A stretch of 64,000 nt of DNA from UBA668 sp041394605 (GCA_041394605.1 JAWKHX010000015.1:1-64000); one strand, 5' to 3'; shown: positions 1-8,837, counted from the stretch's first letter. Notes: generated by a model not told the origin, from the sequence alone. A program made the numbers and translations.

Positions 1-51
1 CGGCAAACTCGTCGGGAGCCAACAGTTCATGGCCTCTGAGCTGGACTTTTC

Positions 52-127
52 TGGCGCCCCCGGCAGGGATCGAACCTGCGACCTGCGGTTTAGGAAACCG
101 TTGCTCTATCCGCTGAGCTACGGGAGC
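52..127 (-). tRNA. tRNA-Arg (anticodon CCT)
   Basis: The minus strand folds as a complete tRNA. The acceptor arms at 121-127 and 56-62 pair over 7 bp (with one G-U), the D-arm reads GCTCAGCGGATAGAGC, and the TTC arm carries GGTTCGATCC. The anticodon loop is TTCCTAA, so the anticodon is CCT, reading AGG arginine codons. The discriminator base is G and CCA is encoded (54-52). No intron is present. The gene is divergent from the next coding region. Confidence 0.95.
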
Positions 128-225
128 GTCGTTCGCCGTCCTGGTGGGCGGCGTGCAGGCGCACAGGGTATCCCCCGCGGAGCCGGGCGCGCCGGTCCGC
201 TACGCCGCCGCCGGGGCCGCGGACG

Positions 226-231
226 TAGGGT
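226..231 (+). promoter_or_regulatory. -10 element, leaderless start
   Basis: TAGGGT ends 7 bases before the ATG at 239, so transcription should begin at or next to the start codon. No Shine-Dalgarno is seen. No good -35 is visible. Confidence 0.55.
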
Positions 232-238
232 CGCGGCC

Positions 239-1642
239 ATGGTCGGCATCCTCAGCTACGGCGTGTACCTGCCCTACTGGCGGCTGCAGCGCAGCGCCAT
301 CACCGCGGCACTCGGTTCGGGCGGCGGCAAGGGCAGCCGCGCCGTTGCCAGCTACGACGAGGACACCACGTCGTTGGGGGTCGAGGCGGCGCGGATCGCC
401 CTCGCCAACGCGCCCGCGGGCGCGCAGCCGGGCCTCCTCGCCTTCGCCACCACCGCGCCCGCCTACCTGGACAAGACGAACGCCACGGCCATCCACGCGG
501 CACTGGCACTGCCGTCGTCGGTCGGCGCAGTCGACACCATCGGGTCGGTGCGCTCCGGCGCCGCCGCCCTCACCCTCGCCGGCGTGACGGGCAGCGGGCT
601 GGCCATCCTGTCCGACATCCGCACCGGCCTGCCGGGTGGCAATGACGAGGCCAACGGCGGCGACGCTGCGGTGGCGTTCCTGTTCGGCGACGGGCCGGAC
701 GTCATCGCCACCACCATCGGCCACGCCGACGTCACCGCCGAGTTCGTCGACCGCTGGCGCACGCCCGGCGACAGCCACTCCAAGCAGTGGGAGGAACGCT
801 TCGGCGAGTACGCCTACGTGCCGCTGGCCGAGCAGTCCGTCGCCGACGCGCTGAAGGCCGCGGACCTGACGATGGCCGACGTCGACCATGTGGTCGTCAC
901 CGGCCTGCACACCCGTGCCGTGGCTGCCGCCCGCCGGGCCATCGGCGCCTCGCCGGACACCCTGGCCCCCGACCTGACGGATCAGATCGGCAACACCGGC
1001 ACGGCCCACCCGGCCCTCCTGCTGGCCGATGTGCTGGACCGCGCCGCGCCGAACCAGACGATCGCCGTCGTCACCCTGGCGGACGGCTGCAGCACCCACC
1101 TGCTGCGCACCACCGACGCCATCACCCGCCGCCGCCCCGCCACCCGCGTGCGCGACCGGATCGCCGCCACCCGCGACGACCTCTCGTACGGCGCCTTCCT
1201 CACCTGGCGGGGCCAGATCCACCGCGAGCCGCCACGCCGGCCGGAGCCCGACCGCCCCGCCGGCCCGCCCTCCCTGCGCGGCACGGCGTGGAAGTACGGC
1301 CTGTTCGGGTCTCGCGACGAGAACGGGTTCGTCCACCTGCCGCCCGCCCGGGTCAGCATGGGCAGCGGCGAGATCGACCACATGGAGATGGTACGGATGG
1401 CCGACGTGCGGGCCACCATCGCCACGTTCACCGTCGACCGCCTGGCCTACAGCCTCAGCCCGCCCGTGGTCGCGGCGATCATCGACTTCGACGGCGGCGG
1501 CCGGTTCCAGTGCGAGCTCACCGACGTGGACCCGACCACGGTGAAGATCGGCGACCGGGTGGAGATGAGCTTCCGCCGCCTGTACACCCAGGACGGCATC
1601 CACAACTACTTCTGGAAGGCACGCCCCGTCGCCGGGGCCTGA
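239..1642 (+). CDS. HMG-CoA synthase-like / DUF35 OB-fold fusion protein
   Basis: The 467-residue protein has an N-terminal thiolase-fold domain of the HMG-CoA-synthase/KAS III type, including the late motif GNTGTAHPALLLADVL (about residue 250). The C-terminal region has a DUF35 rubredoxin-like/OB-fold domain ending in a hydrophobic HNYFWKARP stretch. In archaea, separate thiolase, HMG-CoA synthase and DUF35 proteins form one complex, with DUF35 as scaffold; here two are fused and the thiolase follows after 14 bases. The nucleophile segment reads GSVRSGAAAL with no cysteine, so normal condensing chemistry is doubtful. The ATG at 239 was chosen because the upstream reading frame runs through the tRNA and a -10 box lies just before it. 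The substrate is unknown. Confidence 0.85.
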   Translation: MVGILSYGVYLPYWRLQRSAITAALGSGGGKGSRAVASYDEDTTSLGVEAARIALANAPAGAQPGLLAFATTAPAYLDKTNATAIHAALALPSSVGAVDTIGSVRSGAAALTLAGVTGSGLAILSDIRTGLPGGNDEANGGDAAVAFLFGDGPDVIATTIGHADVTAEFVDRWRTPGDSHSKQWEERFGEYAYVPLAEQSVADALKAADLTMADVDHVVVTGLHTRAVAAARRAIGASPDTLAPDLTDQIGNTGTAHPALLLADVLDRAAPNQTIAVVTLADGCSTHLLRTTDAITRRRPATRVRDRIAATRDDLSYGAFLTWRGQIHREPPRRPEPDRPAGPPSLRGTAWKYGLFGSRDENGFVHLPPARVSMGSGEIDHMEMVRMADVRATIATFTVDRLAYSLSPPVVAAIIDFDGGGRFQCELTDVDPTTVKIGDRVEMSFRRLYTQDGIHNYFWKARPVAGA

Positions 1643-1656
1643 ACGAGGAGCAACCC

Positions 1657-2853
1657 ATGGCAAGTCACGGCATCAGGGACAAGGTGGCCATCGTCGGGAT
1701 GGGCTGCACCAACTTCGGCGAGCACTGGGACAAGAGCACCGACGACATGCTCATCGAGTCCTCGTCGGCCGCGCTGGCCAGCGCCGGCGTGACCCTCGAC
1801 GACATCGACGCGTTCTGGCTGGGCACGATGGGCTCGGGCCTGTCGGGCCTGACCCTCAGCCGCCCGCTGAAGATCCAGCACAAGCCGGTCACCCACGTGG
1901 AGAACTACTGCGCGACGGGCAGCGAGGCCTTCCGCAACGCCTGCTACGCGGTCGCCAGCGGCGCCTACGACATCGCCATGGCGATCGGCGTGGAGAAGCT
2001 GAAGGACAGCGGCTACTCCGGCCTGGTGGTCGGCGCGCCCGCCAACGACGGCACCGGCGCCACCGTCACCGCGCCCGCATCGTTCAGCCTGCTGGCCCCC
2101 GCCTACGCCAAGAAGTACGGCGTGGACGACCAGGAGTTGAAGGACGTGATGACCCGCATCGCCTGGAAGAACCACAAGAACGGGGCGCTCAACCCGCGGG
2201 CCCAGTTCCGCAAGGAGGTCTCCAAGGAGACCATCGCCTGCAGCCCCCTCGTTGCCGGCCCGCTGGGCATCTTCGACTGCAGCGGTGTCAGCGACGGCTC
2301 GGCCGCGGCGATCATCGTGCGCGCCGAGGACGCCCACAAGTACACGGACAAGCCCCTCTACGTGAAGGCGCTGTCCTTCGTGGCCGGCCCTGCGTCGGGC
2401 CCGATCGACCCGTCGTACGACTACACCTCGTTCGAGGAGGTCGTGCACTCCGCTGAGGACGCCTACGCCCAGGCCGGCATCGCCAACCCCCGGGCGGAGC
2501 TGGCGATGGCCGAGGTGCACGACTGCTTCACCCCGACCGAGCTGGTCCTCATGGAGGACCTCGGCTTCGCCGAGCGCGGCATGGGCTGGAAGGAAGTGCT
2601 GGCCGGCACGTTCGACCTCGACGGCGAGCTGCCGGTGAACCCCGACGGAGGGCTGAAGTCGTTCGGCCATCCCATCGGCGCCAGCGGCCTGCGGATGCTG
2701 TTCGAGTGCTGGCTGCAGCTGCGCGGCGAGGCCGGCCCCCGGCAGATCGCCTCCATCGCCGCCGGCAAGACGAAGGCGCTGACCCACAACCTCGGCGGCA
2801 GCCCGGGCGCCTGCGTCAGCTTCGTCAGCGTCGTCGGCAGCCAGCCCGACTGA
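1657..2853 (+). CDS. Thiolase-family protein (SCP-x / acetyl-CoA acetyltransferase type)
   Basis: A 398-residue thiolase of the non-classical lipid-transfer (SCP-x) branch. It keeps the nucleophilic cysteine in NYCATGSEAF (Cys85), VHDCFT in the middle and SFGHPIGASGLRM near the C terminus, whose His and the preceding Cys/His act as base and acid. It probably forms or cleaves a beta-ketoacyl-CoA. GAGGAG sits 5-10 bases before the ATG. It follows the HMG-CoA-synthase-like/DUF35 gene by 14 bases and the two are almost certainly one operon and one complex. The chain length of the substrate cannot be read from sequence. Confidence 0.88.
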   Translation: MASHGIRDKVAIVGMGCTNFGEHWDKSTDDMLIESSSAALASAGVTLDDIDAFWLGTMGSGLSGLTLSRPLKIQHKPVTHVENYCATGSEAFRNACYAVASGAYDIAMAIGVEKLKDSGYSGLVVGAPANDGTGATVTAPASFSLLAPAYAKKYGVDDQELKDVMTRIAWKNHKNGALNPRAQFRKEVSKETIACSPLVAGPLGIFDCSGVSDGSAAAIIVRAEDAHKYTDKPLYVKALSFVAGPASGPIDPSYDYTSFEEVVHSAEDAYAQAGIANPRAELAMAEVHDCFTPTELVLMEDLGFAERGMGWKEVLAGTFDLDGELPVNPDGGLKSFGHPIGASGLRMLFECWLQLRGEAGPRQIASIAAGKTKALTHNLGGSPGACVSFVSVVGSQPD

Positions 2854-3041
2854 CGCCACGGTGCGAGCTTGCCGGCCGCGGTCTCGACCAGGCCCGTGAA
2901 GTCGGCGTCAGACCCCGGTCGTGGCGATCAACCGCTCGACGACGTGCCTGTTCATCCCCGCGTCGGGGCAGGAGAGCGGCCCGACCGCGTGGGCGCGTCC
3001 GGCCTCGCCGGTCAGGGCCCGAGGTCCCGGTGGGCGGCGTG

Positions 3042-3051
3042 CCCCCCCCCC
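3042..3051. repeat. Ten-C homopolymer tract
   Basis: Ten consecutive C residues lie in the 260-base gap between the thiolase gene and the lipoprotein gene. Apart from this tract and a 6-bp inverted repeat (CGATCA at 3085-3090, TGATCG at 3099-3104), the gap 2854-3113 shows no gene I can support. Confidence 0.8.
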
Positions 3052-3113
3052 GGCAGCGACGCGTGCCCCAGCGGAGTAGCGTCGCGATCATCCGCGAGTG
3101 ATCGGAGCGGGTG

Positions 3114-3797
3114 ATGAGACGTGCTGCGTGGTGGGTGGTACCGGTACTCGTGGCCTCGTGCAGCAACGGGGGCGGCAGCGCCGACACCACGTTGCCGGCG
3201 GCCACGACGCAACCGTCGGTGACTGCACCGCCGTCGACCGAGGCCAGCACACCCGAGCTGCCCGTGCTGGCCGACCTCGCCACACCGGACTGGACGCCCT
3301 CCACCCGTTCCGAGGAACTGGCCGTCGCCCTCGACACGGGCGATCCGATCACACCCCAACAGGCCGTGGACATCATCGGCCTCGTGGTACCCGGCATGCC
3401 CGGGACGACACCCACCGACCTGCCGGCCGGCGACGGGCTCGGCGACGCCTTCACCCTCAACCTGGCCAGCCGGATGCGCGACCGCCTCTCCCCCGCACAG
3501 CAGCAGGTGGTGGACCAGTATCTCGAGCCGGGTCGGCTGGTCGGCACCGTGACCCCTTCCGGCGAGGTGATCCCGGCCGGCGCCCCGCCGGACGCGACCA
3601 CGTCCACCGCCTCCACCGCCGTCTCCGGAGGCTGGCGGGCGGCCTCGGCGCCGCCCGACGTCATCGACTTCGACTACCTGAACCTCGCAGCCGAGGTGCT
3701 GGCGGCGTGGGACAGCCACCTCCCCACACATCCGCAGATCTCCGTCGAGCTGCACCTCCTCCAGGGCGGCGCCACGGACGGATGGACGCCAAGTTGA
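3114..3797 (+). CDS. Lipoprotein, N-terminal part of a frameshifted zinc-protease/VWD protein
   Basis: The fragment begins with a lipoprotein signal (MRRAAWWVVPVLVASC, acylated Cys16) followed by a Thr/Pro/Ser-rich linker, so the product is exported and lipid-anchored. GGAG lies 6 bases before ATG 3114; GTG 3111 is an alternative. The frame stops at 3795-3797 just after a GG at 3780-3781. One added G there gives ...ATDG-MDAKLKEDD..., joining this frame smoothly to the large ORF that begins inside it at 3782. I therefore read 3114-6145 as one gene of about 1010 residues broken by a one-base deletion. The region up to residue 225 resembles nothing I recognise. Confidence 0.75.
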   Translation: MRRAAWWVVPVLVASCSNGGGSADTTLPAATTQPSVTAPPSTEASTPELPVLADLATPDWTPSTRSEELAVALDTGDPITPQQAVDIIGLVVPGMPGTTPTDLPAGDGLGDAFTLNLASRMRDRLSPAQQQVVDQYLEPGRLVGTVTPSGEVIPAGAPPDATTSTASTAVSGGWRAASAPPDVIDFDYLNLAAEVLAAWDSHLPTHPQISVELHLLQGGATDGWTPS

Positions 3798-6145
3798 AGG
3801 AGGACGACCCTCACACCTGCCTGATCCGGGTGTTCAACACCTTCTACCAGGGCGATCCGACCAACGACAAGATCCGCTTCTACTTCGCCCACGAGGAGTT
3901 CCACTGCTTCCAGCAACGCTGGGGCGGCGGGGCGATGCCGTGGGTCGAGGAGGGCAGTGCCGACTGGGCGGCGGCCGACCTGTACCGCCTCGACACACTG
4001 GACTTCAACGGCCTCGGCGACCAATGGTTCACCAAACCTGATGTGCCATTGGCCGCTCGCAAGTACACCGCCTGGCCGTTCTTCGAGACCGTGCGCCTCG
4101 TCCTCGCCGACGCCTACCCAGTCATCAAGCACATGTTCCAGCACCCCAGGTCCACGGTCGGGCAGGTGCTGCAGGAGGAACTGCTGAGCGGCGTGCTGTT
4201 CCGCAAAGACTGGTCGACCCACACGCTGCGGTCCACCGCGTTCGCAGGGCCTTGGCGCCTTCCCTGGCCCGCACCCGACGGCGGGTACGGTCCGCACGAC
4301 AACCTGTTCGACCTCGGTCAGCGCGGCACAGGCATCTACAACATCATCGGCAAGGGCCAGTTCACCCAGATGCAGTACGGAGTCACCATGACCGGCGAGG
4401 TCGGCCTGGTCAGCGTCACCCCCACTGGCGGGCCGCTCACCACCGAGACCGCGGACGGCGCCGTCACCATCGGCGAGGGCATGTCCGGGCTGTTCTGCTT
4501 CGACCCGGCGAAGTGCCAGTGCCCCGAGGGCGAGGACTCCGGCGCCCACCCGATGGCGGGCAGCCAGATGATCTTCTCCTTCGCCGCCAGCGTGGACGGC
4601 ACCACAGCAGCCGTCCGCGCCGAGCCCTGGGACCCCGAGCAGTGCAAGAACAAGGACGACATGAAGGATCACGCGGACAGCAACGGCGACCCGCATCTCG
4701 TGACGTTCGACGGCCTGCCATTTGACGTGATCACCCTGGGCGAGATGGTGGTGGCGCGCGACCCGGAGGGTGACTTCGAGGTGCAGACCCGCAACGAGGC
4801 GTTCCAGGAAGGGGCCGGCACCACTGCCGTGGCGATCGGCACGGACGGCGGCCACCGGCTCACGATCACCATGCCAGGCTTCGACGCAGCCGGTCCACCG
4901 GTGTTCCGTGTCGATGGCCGGGTGGTCACCGACCTCGAGGCCGAGGTCGGCGTGGCACACGCACAACTGGACAACGTCCTGCCGACCATCACCTGGCCCG
5001 ACGGCAGCACCGTCGCGATGCACTGGTTCCACGGCTGGTTCGTGTCGCTCGACGTGGCCCACGAGCGGGCCACCCGCATGGAGGGCATCCTCGGCAGCCG
5101 CAACGGCGACATGTCCGACGACCTCCGGCTGGCGGACGGCACCCTCACCGACACGGCCGCTGCAGCCGTGGACGAGTCACCGCTGGCGCTGCAATGGATG
5201 GTCGACGCGTCGACCACGCTGTTCGACTACAGACCCGGGCAGTCGCCGGCGACCTTCCGCATCCCCCACCCGGACCCCACGCCGCCGGAGATCGACGCCG
5301 CCACCAGCGACGACTGCGCCACCACGCTCGGCGAGCACGCCACCGGCTACGAGGTGGATGCGTGCGCCTACGACGTCACGGTCACCGGCGAGACCGGGTT
5401 CGCAGACACCTACGCGGAGGTCGTGGAGCGGCGTGTGGCCGCCGATCCCGACCTGGTCATCGTCCCGCCGGCATCACCCTCGACCGGCCCGACCAGCCCG
5501 GGCTCCACCGGTGAGGCGGGCACGCCGGTGCTGCGCCTCGGCGGCGACCATCTCACCGGCAGCGTCGAGGCCCACGCCGGCGCCGTCCTCGTCGCCCACA
5601 TGGAGCTGTGCCCCGACGAACGCGTCGACCTCACCGTCTCCCTCGCCGGGGACGACACGGCCCTCGCCCATACCGCGCTGTGCGACCCGTCCGGGCTGCC
5701 CGGCATCGGCGGCAGGGCCGGCGACGAGTGGTTCAACGGCGAGTCGTACGTCTGGCTGCCCGGCGATGGCACGTACGAGCTCCAGGTGGACACGCTCGGG
5801 TTCGGTGACCCGCTCGGCGGCATCGATGTGTACCTCGATGACACCCCGACCGTCGTGCAGGCGGGGGACCTGGCGACCGGCGACCGGCGTACGTTGACCG
5901 GCATCGGCGACACGGTCGTCTACCTCACCGACCCTCGAGTCACGTACGCCGCAACGGGCTTCGACGTCGCGTGTGCCGTGGAGGTGTACTGGTCGTACCA
6001 GTTCCCCCATGAAGAGCCGTTCAATCTCACCCGGTGCGGCCATCCGCAGGGCATCGACTTCCCGCCGACCGATCAGGTCATCCCCGTGGTGGTGTTCGCC
6101 CGCACCAACGACCCGGTGCAGATCGAGCTCACCCCGACCGGCTGA
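3782..6145 (+). CDS. Gluzincin-like zinc peptidase with VWD domain (C-terminal part of frameshifted gene)
   Basis: Numbering from ATG 3782, residues 37-41 are HEEFH (an HExxH zinc site) and about 15 residues later WVEEGSADWAA offers the third ligand (Glu56 or Glu57), a gluzincin-like arrangement. At about residue 300 SNGDPHLVTFDGLPFDV marks a von Willebrand factor D domain, an extracellular module. The C-terminal third is Asp/Thr/Gly-rich and probably beta-structured. The piece has no signal peptide although VWD domains are exported, which supports fusion with the lipoprotein fragment just upstream. A true separate gene is less likely because ATG 3782 lacks a good ribosome site. The substrate is unknown; no homologue with known function was recognised. 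Confidence 0.75.
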   Translation: MDAKLKEDDPHTCLIRVFNTFYQGDPTNDKIRFYFAHEEFHCFQQRWGGGAMPWVEEGSADWAAADLYRLDTLDFNGLGDQWFTKPDVPLAARKYTAWPFFETVRLVLADAYPVIKHMFQHPRSTVGQVLQEELLSGVLFRKDWSTHTLRSTAFAGPWRLPWPAPDGGYGPHDNLFDLGQRGTGIYNIIGKGQFTQMQYGVTMTGEVGLVSVTPTGGPLTTETADGAVTIGEGMSGLFCFDPAKCQCPEGEDSGAHPMAGSQMIFSFAASVDGTTAAVRAEPWDPEQCKNKDDMKDHADSNGDPHLVTFDGLPFDVITLGEMVVARDPEGDFEVQTRNEAFQEGAGTTAVAIGTDGGHRLTITMPGFDAAGPPVFRVDGRVVTDLEAEVGVAHAQLDNVLPTITWPDGSTVAMHWFHGWFVSLDVAHERATRMEGILGSRNGDMSDDLRLADGTLTDTAAAAVDESPLALQWMVDASTTLFDYRPGQSPATFRIPHPDPTPPEIDAATSDDCATTLGEHATGYEVDACAYDVTVTGETGFADTYAEVVERRVAADPDLVIVPPASPSTGPTSPGSTGEAGTPVLRLGGDHLTGSVEAHAGAVLVAHMELCPDERVDLTVSLAGDDTALAHTALCDPSGLPGIGGRAGDEWFNGESYVWLPGDGTYELQVDTLGFGDPLGGIDVYLDDTPTVVQAGDLATGDRRTLTGIGDTVVYLTDPRVTYAATGFDVACAVEVYWSYQFPHEEPFNLTRCGHPQGIDFPPTDQVIPVVVFARTNDPVQIELTPTG

Positions 6146-6230
6146 CGTCCTGCCGCCCAGCGACGACGACCGGGCCCCATCCACCACGAAGTCCGGTCGC
6201 TCCGTCGTCGGCCGGTCATCCCCGCAGGGG

Positions 6231-6236
6231 TACCAT
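6231..6236 (+). promoter_or_regulatory. -10 element, leaderless start
   Basis: TACCAT ends 6 bases before the ATG at 6243; no ribosome-binding site lies between. Confidence 0.5.
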
Positions 6237-6242
6237 CCGCAC

Positions 6243-6752
6243 ATGCCGCTGCACCATGTCGCCTACGCCACCAAGGACTGCGAAGCCACCCGTCACTTCT
6301 ACGAGGACCTCATGGGCTTCCCGCTGCTCTACACCGAGACGACGGTGAACCCGGAAACCGAGTCGTGGATCCGCCATCTGTTCTTCGACATCGGGCCGGA
6401 CGAGGACGGCAAGCACGAAGCCATCGCCTTCTTCGAGGTGCACCAGGTCGGCGAGAAGGACGGGTACACCACGGACATCTCCGACGGTGTCGGCCTGCCC
6501 GTGTGGGTGAACCATGTGGCCTTCCGCGCCACGGCCGAGATGCAGGAAGGCCTGCGCGCCCGGATGGATGCCGAAGGCATCAAGCCGCTGATGGACATGG
6601 ACCACGGCTGGTGCCACTCGCTGTACTACGTGGACCCCAACGGGATCATGGTGGAGTTCTGTCGCGACACCCCTGGCTTCACGCCGAACCCCGCGGAGGC
6701 CCGCCGCCTGCTCACCGCCGACCCGTTGCAGAACGCGGTCAAGGTCCGCTGA
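6243..6752 (+). CDS. VOC-family (glyoxalase/dioxygenase-like) protein
   Basis: This 169-residue protein is a vicinal-oxygen-chelate fold. It starts MPLHHVAYATKDCEATRHFYEDLMGF, typical of the first beta-alpha-beta unit with a metal-ligand His, and the second unit contains VNHVAFRA and ends YYVDPNGIMVEFC, where the Glu is the usual last metal ligand. Members include glyoxalases, extradiol dioxygenases and epimerases; the reaction here cannot be fixed. The gene ends 4 bases from the convergent DUF4157-M91 gene, so there is no room for a terminator. Confidence 0.85.
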   Translation: MPLHHVAYATKDCEATRHFYEDLMGFPLLYTETTVNPETESWIRHLFFDIGPDEDGKHEAIAFFEVHQVGEKDGYTTDISDGVGLPVWVNHVAFRATAEMQEGLRARMDAEGIKPLMDMDHGWCHSLYYVDPNGIMVEFCRDTPGFTPNPAEARRLLTADPLQNAVKVR

Positions 6753-6756
6753 CCCG

Positions 6757-8730
6757 TTACACCGCCTGCTTGTCGGTGGGGCCGCGCACCTCGTCGGTGC
6801 CGCCCAGGTAGTACGGCCGCACGTAGTAGTCGGCCTCCCCCTGCAGTTCCGCGTACTCCTTGCGGAACGTGTTCTCCGAGACGTAGTTGTAGTCGGGCTT
6901 CTCGAACGGGAAGGTCACCTCCTTGCCGTTGCGCACTTCCTTGATCCGGATGCCCGCGACGCGGGGTTCGTACATCTGCCCGGCCCGCATCGTCTCGTTG
7001 GGGTCCTCCAGCGACACGAACTCGGGCTCGTCGACCTTCTGCACGTAGACATGCACCAACTCGTGGAAGAGGCCCACGACGGCATCGCGGAGCCGGAACG
7101 GTTCCGCCTGTGTCTTGCCCGGGTCGGCACCGATGACGTCGTTGAAGGCGTCCACCGTGGCCGAACTGCCACCCGCCGAGTTGGCGTACATGTACTCGCC
7201 GGTGGTGGCGTCCTTGTAGTTCACGTTGGCCACGCTGGGGGGCTTGATGACCGCCACCGACGCCTTGTTGGCCGGGTGCACCGCCGTGCTGGCCTGCCCC
7301 TGGGCGCCCGACTTGCCGCCGATCCCCTTCAGCAGTGCCACACCGACGGGGGTCTGAGCGATGACATCCACGAGCCCGATGACCTTCGCCCGGTAGTCGT
7401 CGCCGCCCTTCACGGTGATGGTGTTGCCGGCGTCCCACCCGTCCACCGTCGGCGTGTACTCCTCGGAGCCCTGCCCGAACTTCGGGTCGGAGGCCGTCTT
7501 CACCGCCTTGCCGATGTTGGCCGTCTCGAACAACGTGAACAGGACGAGCGCCTGCGAACCGGGCGTGAGGCCGGTGACGTCCACCCGGGAGACCTCGCGG
7601 ATCTGGTCGATCTGCTCGGCCACGGACAGCCCCGGCGGCTTCTGCCCGGCACGTTCCAGCATGTAGTCCGGCAGGTAGATCTCGGCGATGAACCGGTCGC
7701 GCAGGGTGGGGGCCGGCAGTTGGGCCAACTGGTCCAGTGTCAAGCCCAGGCGGCGGGCCACGTTCTGAGCCACCACCAGCACCACGGTCTCCTGGTTCTG
7801 CCCCTGGTGCATGTTGAGCAGGTCGCCGGTGGGGTTGGCGTTCAGCGCATCCAACTCCTGGCGCACCGCAGTGCCGAGGTCGGTGACCAGTTGCACCTTG
7901 TCCTGCTCGGTCTGCGCCTTCGTGCCGCTGCGCGTCGTGCCGCGGCTGCTCGACGCGTTGAACTCGCCGATCTTCGCCTGGATGGTGAGCAGTGCCCCGT
8001 ACTGGGCCACGGGCGTAGTGGCGGCGAAGTAGATGTCCAGGGCGTCCAGCAGCTTGGCGTAGGTGGACTTGAACAGGAAGTAGGTGGGCTCCAACCCCGA
8101 CGAGCGGATGCTGGCCGAGGTGAACCGCGGGTCGAGCACCCGGTGGATCACGCCGTCGCGCTGGGCCGACCCCGCCCGGCATCCACCGCACGAGCAGGTG
8201 ACGGCGTGATGGCTGGCGATCTGGCGCTGCAGGCCGCCGCCGACCTGCAGGGTGTGGGCCAACTCGTGGGCCAGCAGGTGCTGGCCGGACGACGTGCTGG
8301 TGTCGGGAAGGCCGTCACGGAAGAACACATGGCTGCCCTGGGCGAAGGCGAGCGCGCCCACCTGCCGGTTGAGTTGCGCCGCCGCCGGGCCGGTGTGCAC
8401 CCGCACGGCGCTGAGATCGACACCGCCGAACCCGTCCTCCATCTGCCGGCGCACACCCTCGTCCAGCGGGCTGCCGCCGGCGCGCATGGCCCCCAGCGCG
8501 TCAGCCGTGCCGGCGTCCAGCTCACCACCCTCGGGTCCCACCGGCGGCGTGGCACCACCGTCGTCGCCGGCCATGCGGCGCAGCACGTCGTCGGCAGCCA
8601 GCCGCGCCTCGCGCAGGTAGGCCGCCGACGCACCTGCGGACGGGCCGCGCTCCGTCGTGGCGACGGGTGCGGCGGGTTGGGGGGAGGCCCGCTCGGGCAG
8701 CCGTTCGGCCGGCGCCATGGTGCGTTCCAC
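6757..8730 (-). CDS. DUF4157 (eCIS core) protein with C-terminal M91-type zinc metalloprotease domain
   Basis: The 657-residue product has three parts. Residues 1-85 are disordered. Residues 87-165 form a DUF4157/eCIS-core domain: PLDEGVRRQMEDGFGGVDLS, then VRVHTG and LLAHELAHTLQ (HELAH 155-159), followed by the CSCGGC cysteine patch usual in such proteins. The C-terminal domain has LFHELVHVYVQ (HELVH 556-560), YEPRVAG and SENTFRKEY (Glu about 619), matching the M91/NleD-like effector peptidases. DUF4157 is a delivery or processing domain of effectors loaded by extracellular contractile injection systems and of polymorphic toxins. No injection-system genes or immunity gene are visible nearby. 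GTG 8730 was chosen because a -10 box lies 8 bases upstream; ATG 8718 is the alternative. Confidence 0.82.
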   Translation of the reverse strand: MERTMAPAERLPERASPQPAAPVATTERGPSAGASAAYLREARLAADDVLRRMAGDDGGATPPVGPEGGELDAGTADALGAMRAGGSPLDEGVRRQMEDGFGGVDLSAVRVHTGPAAAQLNRQVGALAFAQGSHVFFRDGLPDTSTSSGQHLLAHELAHTLQVGGGLQRQIASHHAVTCSCGGCRAGSAQRDGVIHRVLDPRFTSASIRSSGLEPTYFLFKSTYAKLLDALDIYFAATTPVAQYGALLTIQAKIGEFNASSSRGTTRSGTKAQTEQDKVQLVTDLGTAVRQELDALNANPTGDLLNMHQGQNQETVVLVVAQNVARRLGLTLDQLAQLPAPTLRDRFIAEIYLPDYMLERAGQKPPGLSVAEQIDQIREVSRVDVTGLTPGSQALVLFTLFETANIGKAVKTASDPKFGQGSEEYTPTVDGWDAGNTITVKGGDDYRAKVIGLVDVIAQTPVGVALLKGIGGKSGAQGQASTAVHPANKASVAVIKPPSVANVNYKDATTGEYMYANSAGGSSATVDAFNDVIGADPGKTQAEPFRLRDAVVGLFHELVHVYVQKVDEPEFVSLEDPNETMRAGQMYEPRVAGIRIKEVRNGKEVTFPFEKPDYNYVSENTFRKEYAELQGEADYYVRPYYLGGTDEVRGPTDKQAV

Positions 8731-8738
8731 TGGCCATG

Positions 8739-8744
8739 ACCGTA
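8739..8744 (-). promoter_or_regulatory. -10 element, leaderless start
   Basis: TACGGT on the minus strand ends 8 bases before GTG 8730 of the DUF4157-M91 gene. Confidence 0.45.
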
Positions 8745-8837
8745 GTCGGCCCGGGGTGCGGGGCGGGGCGAACACACAACCTGCCCCCTCGATAGCGATT
8801 CGCGCCCGCGGACGCGCCAACATGGAGGGCAACCAAC

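Noticed and set aside
29..238. Long upstream extension of the HMG-CoA-synthase-like ORF beginning GAPGRDRTCDLRF
   Set aside because: It is a translation of the antisense of the tRNA-Arg gene, a well-known false protein; the -10 box and homology place the start at 239.
2854..3110. Coding-like minus-strand stretch (HVVERLIATTG and DADFTGLVETAAGKLAPW in neighbouring frames)
   Set aside because: It has no start, no recognisable family and runs into the antisense of the thiolase gene; composition alone is not enough to call a gene remnant.
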